Shown one piece after another: positions 13,001 through 25,088 of a stretch of DNA of 64,000 bases. Location of the stretch: NCBI GenBank assembly GCA_023333565.1, contig JAJKFH010000948.1:3422001-3486000 (forward strand), given 5' to 3'. The translations under genes were made by a program, and so were the position numbers. A model generated the notes under the pieces. That model was given only the letters and a program-made list of their open reading frames with translations. It was not told the origin of the DNA and searched no databases. The stretch is from Puffinus mauretanicus. Its lineage: Eukaryota; Chordata; Aves; Procellariiformes; Procellariidae. Position 1 is the stretch's first letter. Each line of letters opens with the position of its first letter.

Positions 13001-14803
13001 ATGTCCACCAGAGCTCTGAACTGAAATTTTCTTTCATCCTTTGCCATTTTCAAGTGTCATCCTGCACACAACAACAAAGTGCTTCATATTGACAGACTTT
13101 CAAATGTAATTAAGAGCCAATTTTCACAAGCTCAGTTTTACCAAATACCATAATAATTACTTGGTATTTACCAGAAGAATGACTGTCACTTTCACATGTT
13201 GTCTTTGCCTCACACTCTCTTATTTCTATCATTATTGTTTCAAGAGCAAGACAAGATGATCTGCAGCACAAATTACTTCATTGTAAGCAGGAACACAGAG
13301 CCCACTTTCGATTCTTGAAACTGACTGGTTTCTGATGAAAATTATGGTCAACCCAGCATTGTCAGCCTGGAAGGGCAATATTTCCTGCTGATAACCATCA
13401 GGCATAATTGCTTGCTTTCAGTGGTACAAAATAAATACTGTCGAGACACATGGTGAAAGCTTGATTTCTTCAGCATAACCCCCTCCCTAGTAATCATAAT
13501 GAAAAAGATACTAACAGAGCAAGCAGATGAATAAAGAGTTATTCTGGAAATACACTGGTATAGGTGCAGCTTCGCCTAGGAGAATCATAGCAGTTGGGTT
13601 AAATTCGTACTTGCCTGGGAAGATGTTGGGAAGAATCCATTGGAATATACTGTAGGCATTTGCAGCTGAGATTAAAGAAAGAAGCCTCCACTTCTAGCAT
13701 GTAATTCAGATGTATTTTAGAAGCCTGTCTTAGGATAAAATGGATTGCGCCCTGGCCTCCAATGACCAGACTCCAGAGATCATTGAAGGAGCACAGAACA
13801 ATTATTTAAAATTCAGTCTTTTTCATAGTAGAGATCTACTTTAGTTAGATTAATAGCTGTGACCAGAGTCTGCATTTGCAGAAAGACCATGCACTAGTGG
13901 AGCCATGGCTGACAAACAATATAGTTTGCCCATTGATGATATATTCATTATTGTACAGATACTCTGTTCAGACATTGTAGGCTTTCATTAAGCAGTCAAT
14001 GTCAAAGTTTGGGGGTTTTGTTCTATTTTGGATACTGCAGTGTAGTCTGAAAATTATAATATCTACTGATAGAACCATTTAGGTTCAAATTCTAGGCAGC
14101 TCTTCATTTTATTTTAATATTCCAGTATTTAATTTTGTTATATAAGGAAAACTTCTTAAAATAATTTCAACTTCTTTGACAAAGATTGATAGACTTTCTA
14201 CTCCATTCTGTTACTTCTACTTATAGAAGATTCTCTCCTATGTTCTTATCCATGGCTTGATCTCTGACACTTTTTTCCTGAAAAAAAGGAAGGCTGTTTT
14301 GGAAACTGACTGAAGTAAAGAATTGAAAATGTCTAAGGTGGACTTCATGGAAGCCTTTGTGACCACTTTTCATGATGATGTACTCAAAATCCTCAGATAT
14401 ATTGCTATTTGAGAAGTTTTTTTCTGTTTTCAGCCATGAAGTTTTGCTGCACACTGTTGGTAAGTATGAGCTCACTTCACTTGATCAACAAATTAAACTT
14501 TCCATCCTACACAATTTTTCAACATTACTAACATTTCAACATTTTAAGCCCAAATTGTGCTGTTAAGTTGAACTACTAACAATTCTTCAGAGAAGAGTGT
14601 TTCAGAATTCAGCTGCTCTGAAAACATGATCCTACAGACCTATGGACATTCTTACAGAACATCAGTCTTTCTGAAAATCTGAAAGGAACCCATATGGCAG
14701 AAAAAAATATATCTTTCCTTTATTAGTGTTTTGGTGTGAAGGTTTTACAAAATCATAAAGTCCACAAACTCATCCCATATTCTTTTTTCATGTCCCCTCT
14801 TAC
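10098..14803 (-). other. DDC: DDC intron 4
   Basis: This 4.7-kb intron has no recognised CR1 and no conserved coding sequence. It contains a short GCT run (near 10,960), several poly-T tracts (for example 11,730-11,750) and AT-rich unique-looking sequence. Confidence 0.8.
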
Positions 14804-14923
14804 CTGAATGACTCCTCCACCTTGGCCATCCTTCCCAGCTAAAAACTCTTCAGGCAAATTAATCATCTTCCCTAGCCAATCCAGCATGACAGTCTCCAGC
14901 TCTGTGCAGGCTGGACTTGCAGC
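14804..14923 (-). CDS. DDC: DDC exon 4 (residues 106-145)
   Basis: This is a 120-bp exon encoding 40 residues, starting [20 protein letters not shown] and ending GQGGGVIQ. It has acceptor CACAG and donor GTAAGA. The ASPACTELE motif is a hallmark of group II PLP decarboxylases (DDC, HDC). The exon length matches the mammalian one exactly. Confidence 0.97.
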
Positions 14924-15594
14924 CTGTGTTGAAAAATAGAACAGAGGGAATAACCTCACTAGACCATGAAGAGAAATAGGATTTACCAGAGCAAGAATAA
15001 CTCTTTTTCTCTCTCTCTGTCTTTTGACTACAGAGGAAGAGACTAGCTGACTAACTTTACCAACTAAATTTGGGACCTGAAGACCATTTTGTGCATGTTG
15101 TTTCTAATACTTACTAAAAAAATGTCAAACTGGGCCTCACATAGAACCACCACTATCAAATGTCAAAGCTAGGATTTGCATCTTGCACATTTTTTTTCGA
15201 CATCAAGTACCAACCTCTTTTGAGAAGAGCCCATCTCATATGAATGTGGGGTTTTTTAACACAATTTCCATTCATCCAGATGATAAGAGAAGTAGCAACA
15301 GTCATACTACTTAATTACCCGGAAGTTTGCACAGCTACCACTAATTCTAAATGCTGGTGATTTTTCAAAGGCAAAACTTCTAAGATGAAATAGCCTTTTA
15401 TTGCTGGAATCATTCAGGGTGTCTATGTGAAAACACTTAATTAGTCAATGAAATTTACCTATAAAAATAGTCCTGTGACTTCGCTGCTATTAATCAACAA
15501 TTTCATTGAAGAATGTTACTGGAACGCTTAAAATCTTGGCAAGATGAAACACCGTTACCACCAGTAAGAGCAGTACACACCCCAGTAAACTTAC
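14924..15594 (-). other. DDC: DDC intron 3
   Basis: This short intron of 671 bp holds nothing recognisable apart from a CT-rich run near 15,000-15,030. Confidence 0.85.
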
Positions 15595-15708
15595 CCAAGA
15601 GAAGCCCACACATCCTATTCCACCACACAACATATCTGCAAGAAGAGCTGGGAAGGAAGAGGCTGCAGGGAAGTAGGCAAAAAAGTACGGACTGTGCCAG
15701 TGAGTCAC
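15595..15708 (-). CDS. DDC: DDC exon 3 (residues 68-105)
   Basis: This is a 114-bp exon encoding 38 residues: [14 protein letters not shown], then [16 protein letters not shown] and IGCVGFSW. It has acceptor ATACAG and donor GTAAGT. The segment forms part of the substrate pocket in the known structure. Tyr79, Phe80, Pro81 and Phe103 are present. The residue after Pro81 is Ala (codon GCA), where mammalian and insect DDC have Thr82, and position 101 is Val instead of Ile. The exon length equals the mammalian exon. Confidence 0.97.
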
Positions 15709-18700
15709 CTGTATTAAGGGAAAAATAGTCATTTTTAACTAATGCAGGAAGCAGAAACAAATTGTCACAAAATCAGAAAAGATTAGAGGTTGGGACCAGT
15801 CAACAGTTCTCAACTACCTGGCTGTAACACAGGATCCCATTTTTTAGAAAAGCTTACCTTGTTTTTTCCTCAATTTTTTATCTACCTTTTACTCAAATTA
15901 GAAATAAATTGGTTCTTGCCCCCACCTCCCAACAGTTCCAAAACCAGAGTCCTCCATTTGTCTGCCTAGAAGACAAGAATTGCATGGGCAGTGGCAGCGT
16001 GAGTTTCTGTGCAGGGCCCTCCTCTTGAGCCACACTCTGGAGTTATTTGCCAAAATTCAGGCACTGAATCTGGCCAAACAGCTCCTCACCACAAAGTGAA
16101 ACAATCCGTTCCAGCATCCAATACCTTCTGTAGAAAATTAAACTATCCTCTCCCTATAACAAGTTGTGGTTTATGTACAATTCCACTTTATATGTACTAG
16201 TGTGAGAGAACAACACAGTAACGGCACAAATTGTAGTCAATTGTCTTGCAGTATGCAACATCTAAGCAATTTTAGGATCGGTGAGATACTTGATAGTGCT
16301 CCACAACTCCAATCTAATAAAATTTGAAAACAGGAAATGTACTGCCACACCACAATGTTCCGTGGAAATAACATGATATGATATGTTTGGCAAAACAGCT
16401 TCTAGGGGATTAGATGGACTACAAGCAAGAACTCAGCAGAATGTGTATAAGAACTTTCCTTGGCTGGAAATCCAGAGGCTGCTGAGTTATTGAAGCCTAG
16501 CCTTTTCTTATGCCGTTTTGTTTTCTTTTTTTTTGATACTGGAGTTCTTCTGTTACAACTGGAGGATGGTAAGAGCATACATTCTCTCTTGCCTGAGCTC
16601 AGTGTTTCCTTACTGTTTTGTTCCGCATTCCGACCTCTGATGAATTTTACCTTTCACACTCCCCTCTCTCCCAGTCTGTGATAAGTTTCTGCTTCTGGAG
16701 CTAACTCAGGGATCACTGTACCGCACTGTTCTGCATGCTGCAAACATCCCTTTTGTTTCCTCTTCATGCCAACAACCAGCTCTGCTTTAAGGGACGTGCT
16801 CCATGCTAAGGGGAAACTGTCTGAACTCTTGTATACACAATGAATCAGATACCACTTCCTCTGCTGTAGTATACCATATATAATATTTCAGATGGCGCTA
16901 TCTCTTTCATATGAAAACAGCTCCTATCCACCACAATTTTCTATTGTCTAAACTAGCCCTGTACCTGCCATGTTCAAGATTTCACTTTTACTGGTCACTA
17001 GGTGCAAACCTGCTCAAATCAGGTGTCCAAAGACAAGGCACTGTGAACATTTTGAGCTGTCTCTCTTATGTCTGGTCAGGACCTCTTTCTTTGCTGTAAC
17101 AAAGTTTTAGAGCACTTGTGGCCAACACCTTCCTTCACAAATCAGACAAAATGGAATGGGACTTGGTTCTTCACAGGAAAACAATAAACAGATTAAAAAA
17201 TACCCAATAAACAGTGGTCCCTGATAGGACCCACATGCACAGACTTTCACTGACGTCCATAATGAGCCAGGGCTGCCACTGTTCATCTCCCCAGCTCTAA
17301 TCCTCTGTGATCTCTAAGACTTGTGACATTCATCTTGGGTTAATCAAGTTAAACTGCCTACATGCTGGGAGCCATTTGTTTGATGAAACACAGCAGATTC
17401 CAGTTGCACCACTCACACAAAGCCAAAAAGCCAAAAGCCCTAGGGCAAGTGCAGCTGTGGTTCTTCCTCCTGCCTCCCCTTCCCCCTTCGCTTGAAGCAG
17501 CTGTGAAATGCATTTCTTTCGCCATGTTGGAACAGACACACTTAGTCAAATACTGCAAAGAGCGTGACACAACTGATGCTTGTTTTTTCAGCCCTCTGCT
17601 GATAAACAGTGATACACAAGTGTCTTGGGTTCCGTAATTACCACTCTAGCGCTTCTCAGAGACATTTTATTTCCCAGATTTCTTCTAAGGATGTCTGTCT
17701 GTCTATGGCTTGCTTAGTCTAAGCAGGAGTCTTCCTTTACCACACACTAAGGATAGGTACTTCAGCTGAAAGTTCACAGATTATTGGATCCAATGTGAGG
17801 AAAACTAGCGTCTTCAGTACTGCCACTTGCAGTTACAACTAAACTTGATCACTTTTGGCTCTAAAAAAGGAGGGAATCCATTTCAAGAGAACAAAGCAAG
17901 TCTGAGAGAGAAAGGTGACTCCCACTGCTTTTTTTATATGCAGATCCCTTCCACGTTGGCTTCCTGCTGTGGACATCAGAGTTCAGCAGTTGTTCCCTCA
18001 GTCCTGATGTTAATATTAGGAACTTAGCACCATTATGGTCATTATCATTTAGTGGACTGCCCTTTGGCTGGGGTCTACATCCAATTTCACAAGAAGTCTC
18101 CATAAAGAAGTTTTACCACTCATGAATGCTTGTTCTCCTATAGGGTAAAGACAGCAAGGGATACTGCATTATTGCTTTACATAATTGATTGATCCCTGCT
18201 GCTCTGAAGGAACACCATTTTCACGTTTTCAATTGTCCAATAAATAGCAAATATCTGAACACAACTAACACAGTAAAGATGTCAACGTGAAGGAAACAAG
18301 AATCACTTACGGGTCACTGATAGCTTCTGGGCAAAACACGGTTTTACGACCTCTGTCATATTACTTATTCTCTCTGAAGAAGCCCAGTGCCTCATTTATA
18401 AGGTGGAGATAAGACATTGGAAAAGCACTATAGCTGAAAAACACTTGATGTACTTATAAATGTTAGCCTTGTCAGGAAAAAGATGGGAAGAAGATTAAGG
18501 GAAAATATAATGAGGGTAGATTGTCCCTATAGCCAATTTCAAAAGTCCCTGAAACCAACTATAAATCATTTCAAAGGTCTGTAAACCAAATGTGAACAAG
18601 TCTTCCTATACTAAGTTCTTCCTCTGCTCCCTGCCTCCATGTGTTTGTACAGCACCGTCATTTTCACACTTCAGTTTCTGTGAGCACAGCTGACAGAGGC

Positions 18701-18899
18701 AGCCAACAGATGCAGCAGTTTGTGCAGCACTATGCACAGAAGAGGTCCAGAAACCCTGCTAAGGTTAGTGTACGGGGGCTCTGCAGAGGTGGTGACGCTC
18801 CACAGGGCACAGTCCCCAGCAGCAACCGGAACAACTACCCCTGGCACATCACAGGTCTCAACCCAGACTAAGCTCCCGAGGGAGTAGGCAGCTCTGCAG

Positions 18900-20583
18900 G
18901 CCTGGGATTGCAGGCATGACGGGGCCTCTTGCCAAGGCTGGGGCGGTGGGAGGTGGTCTTTTAGCCTGGAGGAGGTATGCACTGGTGGAGGGTCTGTGTC
19001 ACCATGGAAAGGAGCAGCATGAGGAGGTCAGCAGATTGTGCAGTATCAGAGACGACAAAAAGGAGATTGAGTGCATCTTCCCGAGACATAACACAAGGTA
19101 TTTCAAATACAAGAGCCTGAACCCCCAAATGTACCAAAGGAGGGGCAGTCAGAGTCTCTGCTTATTGGGTTGAGAAATGGAGTCCCACGACGGGGCAGGG
19201 CAGAAGCCTGCAACTACTGGCACTAGGAGGAAGGCTTCTGCTCCACCTGCAGATCTGCAACTCCAGAACAGGCTCAGTGCCCTGGCTGCAGATGGGCTGG
19301 GAGCCCTGCTGTGTCTAGTGAAGCACCCAAGCAACCCGAGTGTCAACCCTGGTGTTGACCGCAGGGATTTGGGTTTTAAGACCAGTGGGACCCTCTTTGA
19401 GGATCAACTCCTAGGAAGAGACAGGATCCACCTGAACAACTGGGGCAAAATATCTTTGCCGACAGGCTGGCTAACGTGGTAAGGAGAGCTTTAAATTAGG
19501 AACGATGGGGGAAGGACATGAAAACCCACAGTCAAGGGAGAAAGGTGGCCTGAGTTGGCAAGCAAAGGGTGAAGGGTAATGTGGACAAGAGAGATCCTGA
19601 AAACAAGATAGGGCTAAAGTGGACCCACCTCAAGTGTATGCACATAAATAGGAGGTGCTGAGAGGACAGCATTACAGGGGTAATGACAAGTTCTCATATC
19701 TTTTCTGGGAAATCAGCACATGTGGGTGCCTCTCTGAAGCACCTGTATGCTATGGCATGACGCACGGGGAACAAACAGGAGGAATTAGAAGGCTGTGTGC
19801 ATTCCAAGGCTGTGATTTCATTGGGATCACAGAGATGTGGTGGGATAACTCGCATGACTGAAGTGCTGCAGTAGATGAGGACAGGCTCTTTAGGAAGGAC
19901 AGACCAGGAAGGCGAGGCAGGGGAGTGGTCCTTTAGGCAAGAGAGCATCAGGAATGCATGGGGCTCTGCCTGGGGGTGGACAATGAGGCAGTCAAGAGCT
20001 TATGGGTGGAGATTTCAAGATGGGCGACATTCGGGTGGGTGTCTGCTACAGACCACCTGATCAGGAAGAAGTACATGAGTACAGCATTCAGACAGCTGGA
20101 AGAAACCTCATGTTCGCAGGTCATAGTCCTCACGGGGGACTGCAGCCAAACTGATATCTGCTGGACAGACAACACAGCAGGGCACAACCAGTCCAGGAGG
20201 TTTCTGGAGTGCATTGATGATAATTTCCTAACACAAGTGATGGAGGAACTGATAAGGAGAGACATGCTGTGGGACCAGATGCTTACAAACAAAAAAGAAC
20301 TGGTCAGGGGCAGCCTTGACTGCAGTGACCATGAGATGGTGGAGTTCAGGATCATGAGGGCAGGAAGAAAGGCACAAAGCAGGATCATACCCCTGGGCTT
20401 CAAGAGAGCAGACTTTGGCCTGTTACGGGACCTGCTTGGAAGAATCCCGTAGGAGACAGACATGGAGAAAAGAGGGGTCCAGGAGAGGTAGCTGATTTTC
20501 AGGGATAACCACTTCCAAGTTAAAAAATGGTCCACCCCACATGCAGGACGTCAAACGAGTGGCAGGAGGCCTTCACAGATGAA
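18900..20583 (+). mobile_element. Old CR1, 5' part (outer copy of a nested pair)
   Basis: This is a degraded CR1 with remnants of ORF1 and of the ORF2 endonuclease. ORF1 traces are a coiled-coil segment EEVSRLCSIRDDKKEIE near 19,020-19,075 and the end of the esterase domain, LLGRDRIHLNNWGK, near 19,410-19,450, joined after an internal deletion. Endonuclease traces are ITEMWWDNSHD (near 19,830), GDCSQTDICW (near 20,137) and CSDHEMVEF (near 20,320). The sequence stops at SGRRPSQMN, just before the linker helix of ORF2; that linker resumes at 21,537. The 5' boundary is approximate. Confidence 0.85.
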
Positions 20584-21536
20584 CACGCTATTTAATATCT
20601 TCATAAGTGATCTGGATGATGGGGTCAAGTGTACCCTGATGAAGTTTGCTGATGATACCAAACTGAGTGGGGAAGTGGACATTTCGGAAGGGAGAGCCAC
20701 CCTGCAGGAAGACCTGGATAGTCTGGAAGAGTGGGTTAACAAGAACCTTATGAAGTTCAACAAGGACAAGTGTAAGGTCTTCCACCTGGGAAAACATAAT
20801 CCAGGAGTGCAGCACAGGCTGGGATCTACCTGGCTGGGGAGCAGCTCTGTGGAAAGGGACCTGGGGGTCCTGGTGGACAACAAGCTCAATATGAGCGAAC
20901 AGTGTGCTGCTGCAGCAGAGAAAGCCAACAGGATGCTGGGTTGCATCAACAAGGGCATCACCAGCAGAGCTAAAGAAGTCATTACCCCACTCTACTCAGT
21001 GCTTCTCAGGCCACACCTGGAATACTGTGTTCAGTTTCGGTCCCTGCTCTACAAAAAAGATGTGGACAGGCTGGAGAGGGTCCAGAGAAGGGCCATAAAG
21101 ATGATCAAAGGACTCGGAAGCCTGCCATATGAGGAAAGGCTGAGAGAACTGGGTTTGTTCAGCCTTGAGAAAAGAAGGCTTAGGGGAGAGACCTTATCAC
21201 CATGTTCCAGTATTTAAAGGGTGGCTACAAAGAAGTCAGAGACTCCCTTTTTACAAGGAGTCACATGGAAAAGATGAGGGGTAATGGGTACAAGTTACTC
21301 CTGGTTAGATTCTGACTGGACACAAGAGGAAAATTTTTCACAAGGAGAACAATCAGCCATTGGAATAATCTCCCCAGGGAGGTGGTGGATTCCCCAACAT
21401 TGGACACTTTTAAGATTCAGCTGGACAGGGTGCTGGGCCATCTTGTCTAGGCCGTGCTTTTGCCATGAAAGGTTGGACCAGATGATCCTTGAGGTCCCTT
21501 CCAACCTGGTATTCTGTGATTCTATGATTCTATGAA
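20584..21536 (+). mobile_element. CR1 inner insertion, 5'-truncated
   Basis: This CR1 fragment of about 0.95 kb begins in the reverse transcriptase at LFNIFISDLDDG. It contains the catalytic box FADDTKLSG, runs through ERDLGVLVDNKLNMS and ERVQRRAIKMIKGL, and ends with the typical 3' UTR and tail ATTCTATGATTCTATGA. One frame is open for about 212 codons (20,579-21,217). It interrupts the outer CR1 exactly between two parts that are contiguous in a normal CR1 ORF2, so it inserted later. Confidence 0.9.
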
Positions 21537-22587
21537 TTAGCTCCTGACAATGCTCAAATGTAAAAAGGAAGCATATACGAAAAGCAAGGACGGTCAGGTG
21601 ACCCAGGAGAGGAGGGCTATAAAGACACTGTCTGAGTATGTAGGGACAGAGTTAGGAAAGCCAAAGCCGTCTAGAGTTGAATCTGGTGAGGGGTGTGAAG
21701 GGCAACAAGAAAGGCTTCTGCAGGTTCATCAGCATTAAAAGGAAAGTAGGGTACATGTAAGTCTGCTACCGAATGGGGTTGGGGACTTGGTGACAAAGGA
21801 CAGGGAAAAGGCTGAGGTGCTCAATGCCTTTTTCACCTCGGTCTTTACTGGTAAATTTGCCTTCAGGAACCCCAGGCTCCTGAGACACATGGGAAAGCCT
21901 TGAGCAAGGAAGACCTCACCTGGAGGAGGATCAGGTGAGGAAACATTTAAATCAACTGGACATGTATGAGTCCATGGAGCCTAATGGGATACACTCACAA
22001 GTGCTGCAGGAGCTAGACAATATCATTGAGACCACTCTCAAATATCTTTGAAAGGTTATGGCAACTGGGGAATGTTCCCGAGGACTGGCAAAAAGCAAAT
22101 GTCACTTCTATCTTCAAGAAGGACTAGAAGGAGGATCTGGGAAACTACAGGCCTCACCTCAATCCCAGGGAAGATGATGGAATCTTGAAGCTATTTCCAA
22201 ACAAGAAGGTGACTGGGGCTAAGTAGCAAAGATTTATGAAGGCAAAATCATGCCTAAGCAACCTGACAGCCTTCTACAAGATGACTGCCTTGGGGGACAA
22301 GGGGAGAGCACAGGGTATCGTTAAGACTTTCAATACTGTCTCCCATGACATCCTTACTGACACACTGATGAAATATGACTACATAAGTGGACAGTGAAGT
22401 GGAGTGAAAACTGGCTAAACAGGACAACAGAGAGATTGTGAAGACCTCATCCTTGGAGATATTCTCCACCCAATTGGACACGGTCCTGGGCAACCTGCTC
22501 TGTCTCTGCTTTGAGCAGCGGGGGTGGACTAAATGATCTCTAGAGGTGCCATCCAACCTCTGCTATACTATGACTTTGTGATTCTCT
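21537..22587 (+). mobile_element. Old CR1, 3' part (outer copy of a nested pair)
   Basis: The sequence resumes with the ORF2 linker LLTMLKCKKEAYTKSKDGQ (21,540 onward). It continues with [18 protein letters not shown] (near 21,800-21,855), an RT segment with NVPEDWQKANVTSIFKK-like coding near 22,070-22,125 and KTFNTVSHDILT near 22,325-22,360. An internal deletion then removes the catalytic core, and the 3' UTR and the tail (TATGACTTTGTGATTCT) follow. Many frameshifts and stops indicate age. Confidence 0.82.
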
Positions 22588-24091
22588 GCTCATGCGAGTC
22601 TTCAGGCAGAATCGGAGCTACTGTAAGAACGGGGTTTTACGTACTTGCGCTCTTTGCGTCACACACACTAACATTTCACACCAGAGGAAAGTTTTGGATA
22701 GAACATTTCTTCTTCAGAATGTATCACTTTGTAAAAGTAAATTTATTTGCAGGGCATGTAAATATCAAGAAAAAATCAATTTAGTTAAGAGGGAACATGA
22801 CATGTTGATGACTTAATTGGAATTGAATGACTCACTTTCTATTCTCAAATGATTCATCTCTTATTTTTTAATTTGATATTATTTTATTGAATGTTCTCAA
22901 GTGTTCAAAGCAAAATGTTTTCTGTTCTACTTCACAGACAAAAAAAATTGATTAGTATTTTCCTCCAATGAAAAAGGAAAGACAATTGTATCTATGAGCA
23001 GCAGTGAAAGTATTTGCATGTGTTGGACGTAATTCTCTTATCTAATCTGCACTGATTTAATTCTGTTGGATTTAAGACTTCATCCACCAATCTTTGAGAA
23101 GAGTGGAGAGATTTCCATTGACTTCAGTGGGGCTTTTGCCTGTGAAAGGACAGCAGGGTTGGCTCCAAGGGAAGCAAGATGAGGTCATATTGAATATCAA
23201 ATATTTACATTGGTCAACGAAAAGGAATTGGTATTATAGTACACTGACTAAACACATTTGCAGAGCAGTGGTTCCATGTCTGGTCACATAGCAATCATAT
23301 CACCTAGCTACATCCAGAGACGCAACCCAAAGTGGTTTTTGCAGCGATCCAAAGGAGAGATTCCTCATTAACATCTACTAATACTCCAGTCCTCTTCAAG
23401 CTACTTACAGGACTTAGGAGGCAAGCATATAGTTAAAATAAAAAAGGTATACTGTGAATGGAGAACCAAGAAAGATTCAGAACTGGACAAATGCCAGACA
23501 CTTTGTTTTGCATTATCTGTCCTACACTGATCTATCCAAGGACTAATATTTAGCTGGTGGCCATCTGCCTTAAAAGGTACTAGAAGAAGTTGACATTTAG
23601 GAGCGTAAGTCAACAGAACAAGTATTGGGGAGAATCCTTTCTAGTCAACTCTGTAATAAAAAGAAGTCTCCTAAGAGAATTTTAACATTTAAAGGTCAGC
23701 TTGAAGGAACACTTTAGACACAGCAGACTAATAAAATACCATTTTATAAAATATTTACTGTGTTTTGCAAGTAGCAAAAAAATCACATGAAATTGGAAGT
23801 TATGAAGCTTTGCCTTAACCACTTCAAGGGAGGAAAGGAGATTATTTCCAAAAGCAAGCCTCGCATGAAGCAAAAGGATTTCTAGCAAGAACAGAAAACA
23901 TTAGTTGTATAAAGTGTTAGATCGTATTTAACTATGGATGTAAATCAGACTCCTGCCTTCTAAAAGCTAATCAGGGTGGGTACTTATGTTTGTAAGGTCT
24001 AGCTGCACGGCCTTCAATCCGCACTTTCCTTAAAGTCTTTCAAAACCTAAATGCAGCATTGAACATTACACTACAGATCCATTTTTCTTAC

Positions 24092-24329
24092 CCCTGGCAT
24101 AATGATCTTCTCAATGTCTTTAAAGACATCCTCAAAGCTCTCAGGATCCTGGGGTGCACAGTCCGGAATGAGGGGCCTTAAATATCCTGGTTCCACATCT
24201 GGGAAGACCTGTCTTTTATCTATCTTCTCCAGGTAATCTGCAATATAGTCCACCATCTCCTTCCCTCTCTTGCGGAACTCTGCAGCATCCATGGGTATCA
24301 GAGTTTAGGACTTATTATCAGAAAAAAAC
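24092..24329 (-). CDS. DDC: DDC exon 2 with start codon (residues 1-67)
   Basis: The start ATG is at 24,292-24,290 and coding runs to 24,092 (201 bp, 67 codons), followed by donor GTAAGA. The protein begins [20 protein letters not shown] and includes [16 protein letters not shown], the conserved N-terminal dimer-swapped helices of DDC. The start was chosen by homology; no in-frame upstream ATG exists in the predicted leader. The acceptor is predicted at 24,330, giving 37 nt of 5' UTR in this exon. The polypyrimidine tract of that acceptor is a TTTTC repeat. The start context is CCC ATG G, with G at +4 but C at -3. Confidence 0.97.
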
Positions 24330-24330
24330 C

Positions 24331-24358
24331 TAAAAAAAAAAAGAAAAGAAAAGAAAAG
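24331..24358. repeat. TTTTC (minus strand) repeat serving as polypyrimidine tract
   Basis: On the plus strand this is an A run followed by AAAAG units. On the gene strand it forms TTTTC repeats running directly into the TAG acceptor of DDC exon 2. Confidence 0.85.
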
Positions 24359-25059
24359 TCACTTTTGAGATAAGATATTACTAGTTTTAAACCTGTTATT
24401 CAGATGATTTATAGGGTGCCTCATATGGCCTTTTTGAAAAGACCAAATGCTCTTTTATTTCTGCATAGTAGGCCAATGCCCATACAGTGTTGCATTCTGC
24501 TCCACTCCAGTATTAGCTGGACATTGTGTAGAAGTAAATCACACTGTTAAATCGTTGATGCCTGGGTCGTGATGTAGATTGGATTAATACAGGTAGGCTG
24601 TATCTGTATAGCACAGAAGAGCAGCAGAGGCACATTGATGCAGATTCAGAAATCACAGATTTAATCCCTACTGCTGCTGGTTGACACAAGGATGTAGTAC
24701 TGTTACGTGGCACATAATCAACTCCCTCCCTCCTTATAAAAAAGAGATCTAAGGAAATAGCATGCTGTGTGTCTCTATTATAATCTATAATACCAAACTA
24801 TAATAATCACAGTTATCACAGTGATCCGCTGTGCTGCCCTGTCATTTTATCTACTTCTTGCCTCCTGCCTTGCCCCAAGATTTAGCTTCTTTTCTCTTTA
24901 CTGTAAATGCACATGCTGTGCCATGTACAAAACCTTATTTCGTACCGAGGTTTCAATTAGAATTCACTTAGAGTTGATCTGTACTGTATTGTGCAGGAGG
25001 ATGGGAGGAAGCTCTGTCTGGGGCTGTCCCTATTTCCAAGACGTTGGGCTGGAGCTCTA

Positions 25060-25088
25060 GGTGTGCTCTGAGCTAGGCTGAGCACACC
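25060..25088. repeat. Perfect 9-bp inverted repeat, 11-nt loop
   Basis: GGTGTGCTC and GAGCACACC are separated by 11 bases. The stem is too short for a typical microRNA precursor. No function is assigned. Confidence 0.6.

Larger units (their letters stand above)
15709..24091 (-). other. DDC: DDC intron 2, carrying nested CR1 elements
   Basis: This intron of about 8.4 kb contains an old CR1 (about 18,900-20,583 and 21,537-22,587) split by a second CR1 (20,584-21,536), all antisense to DDC. The rest (15,709-18,900 and 22,590-24,091) shows no element or exon that I can name. Confidence 0.8.

Noticed and set aside
25060..25088. Hairpin as a possible microRNA precursor
   Set aside because: Stem of only 9 bp with an 11-nt loop; a microRNA precursor needs a much longer stem.
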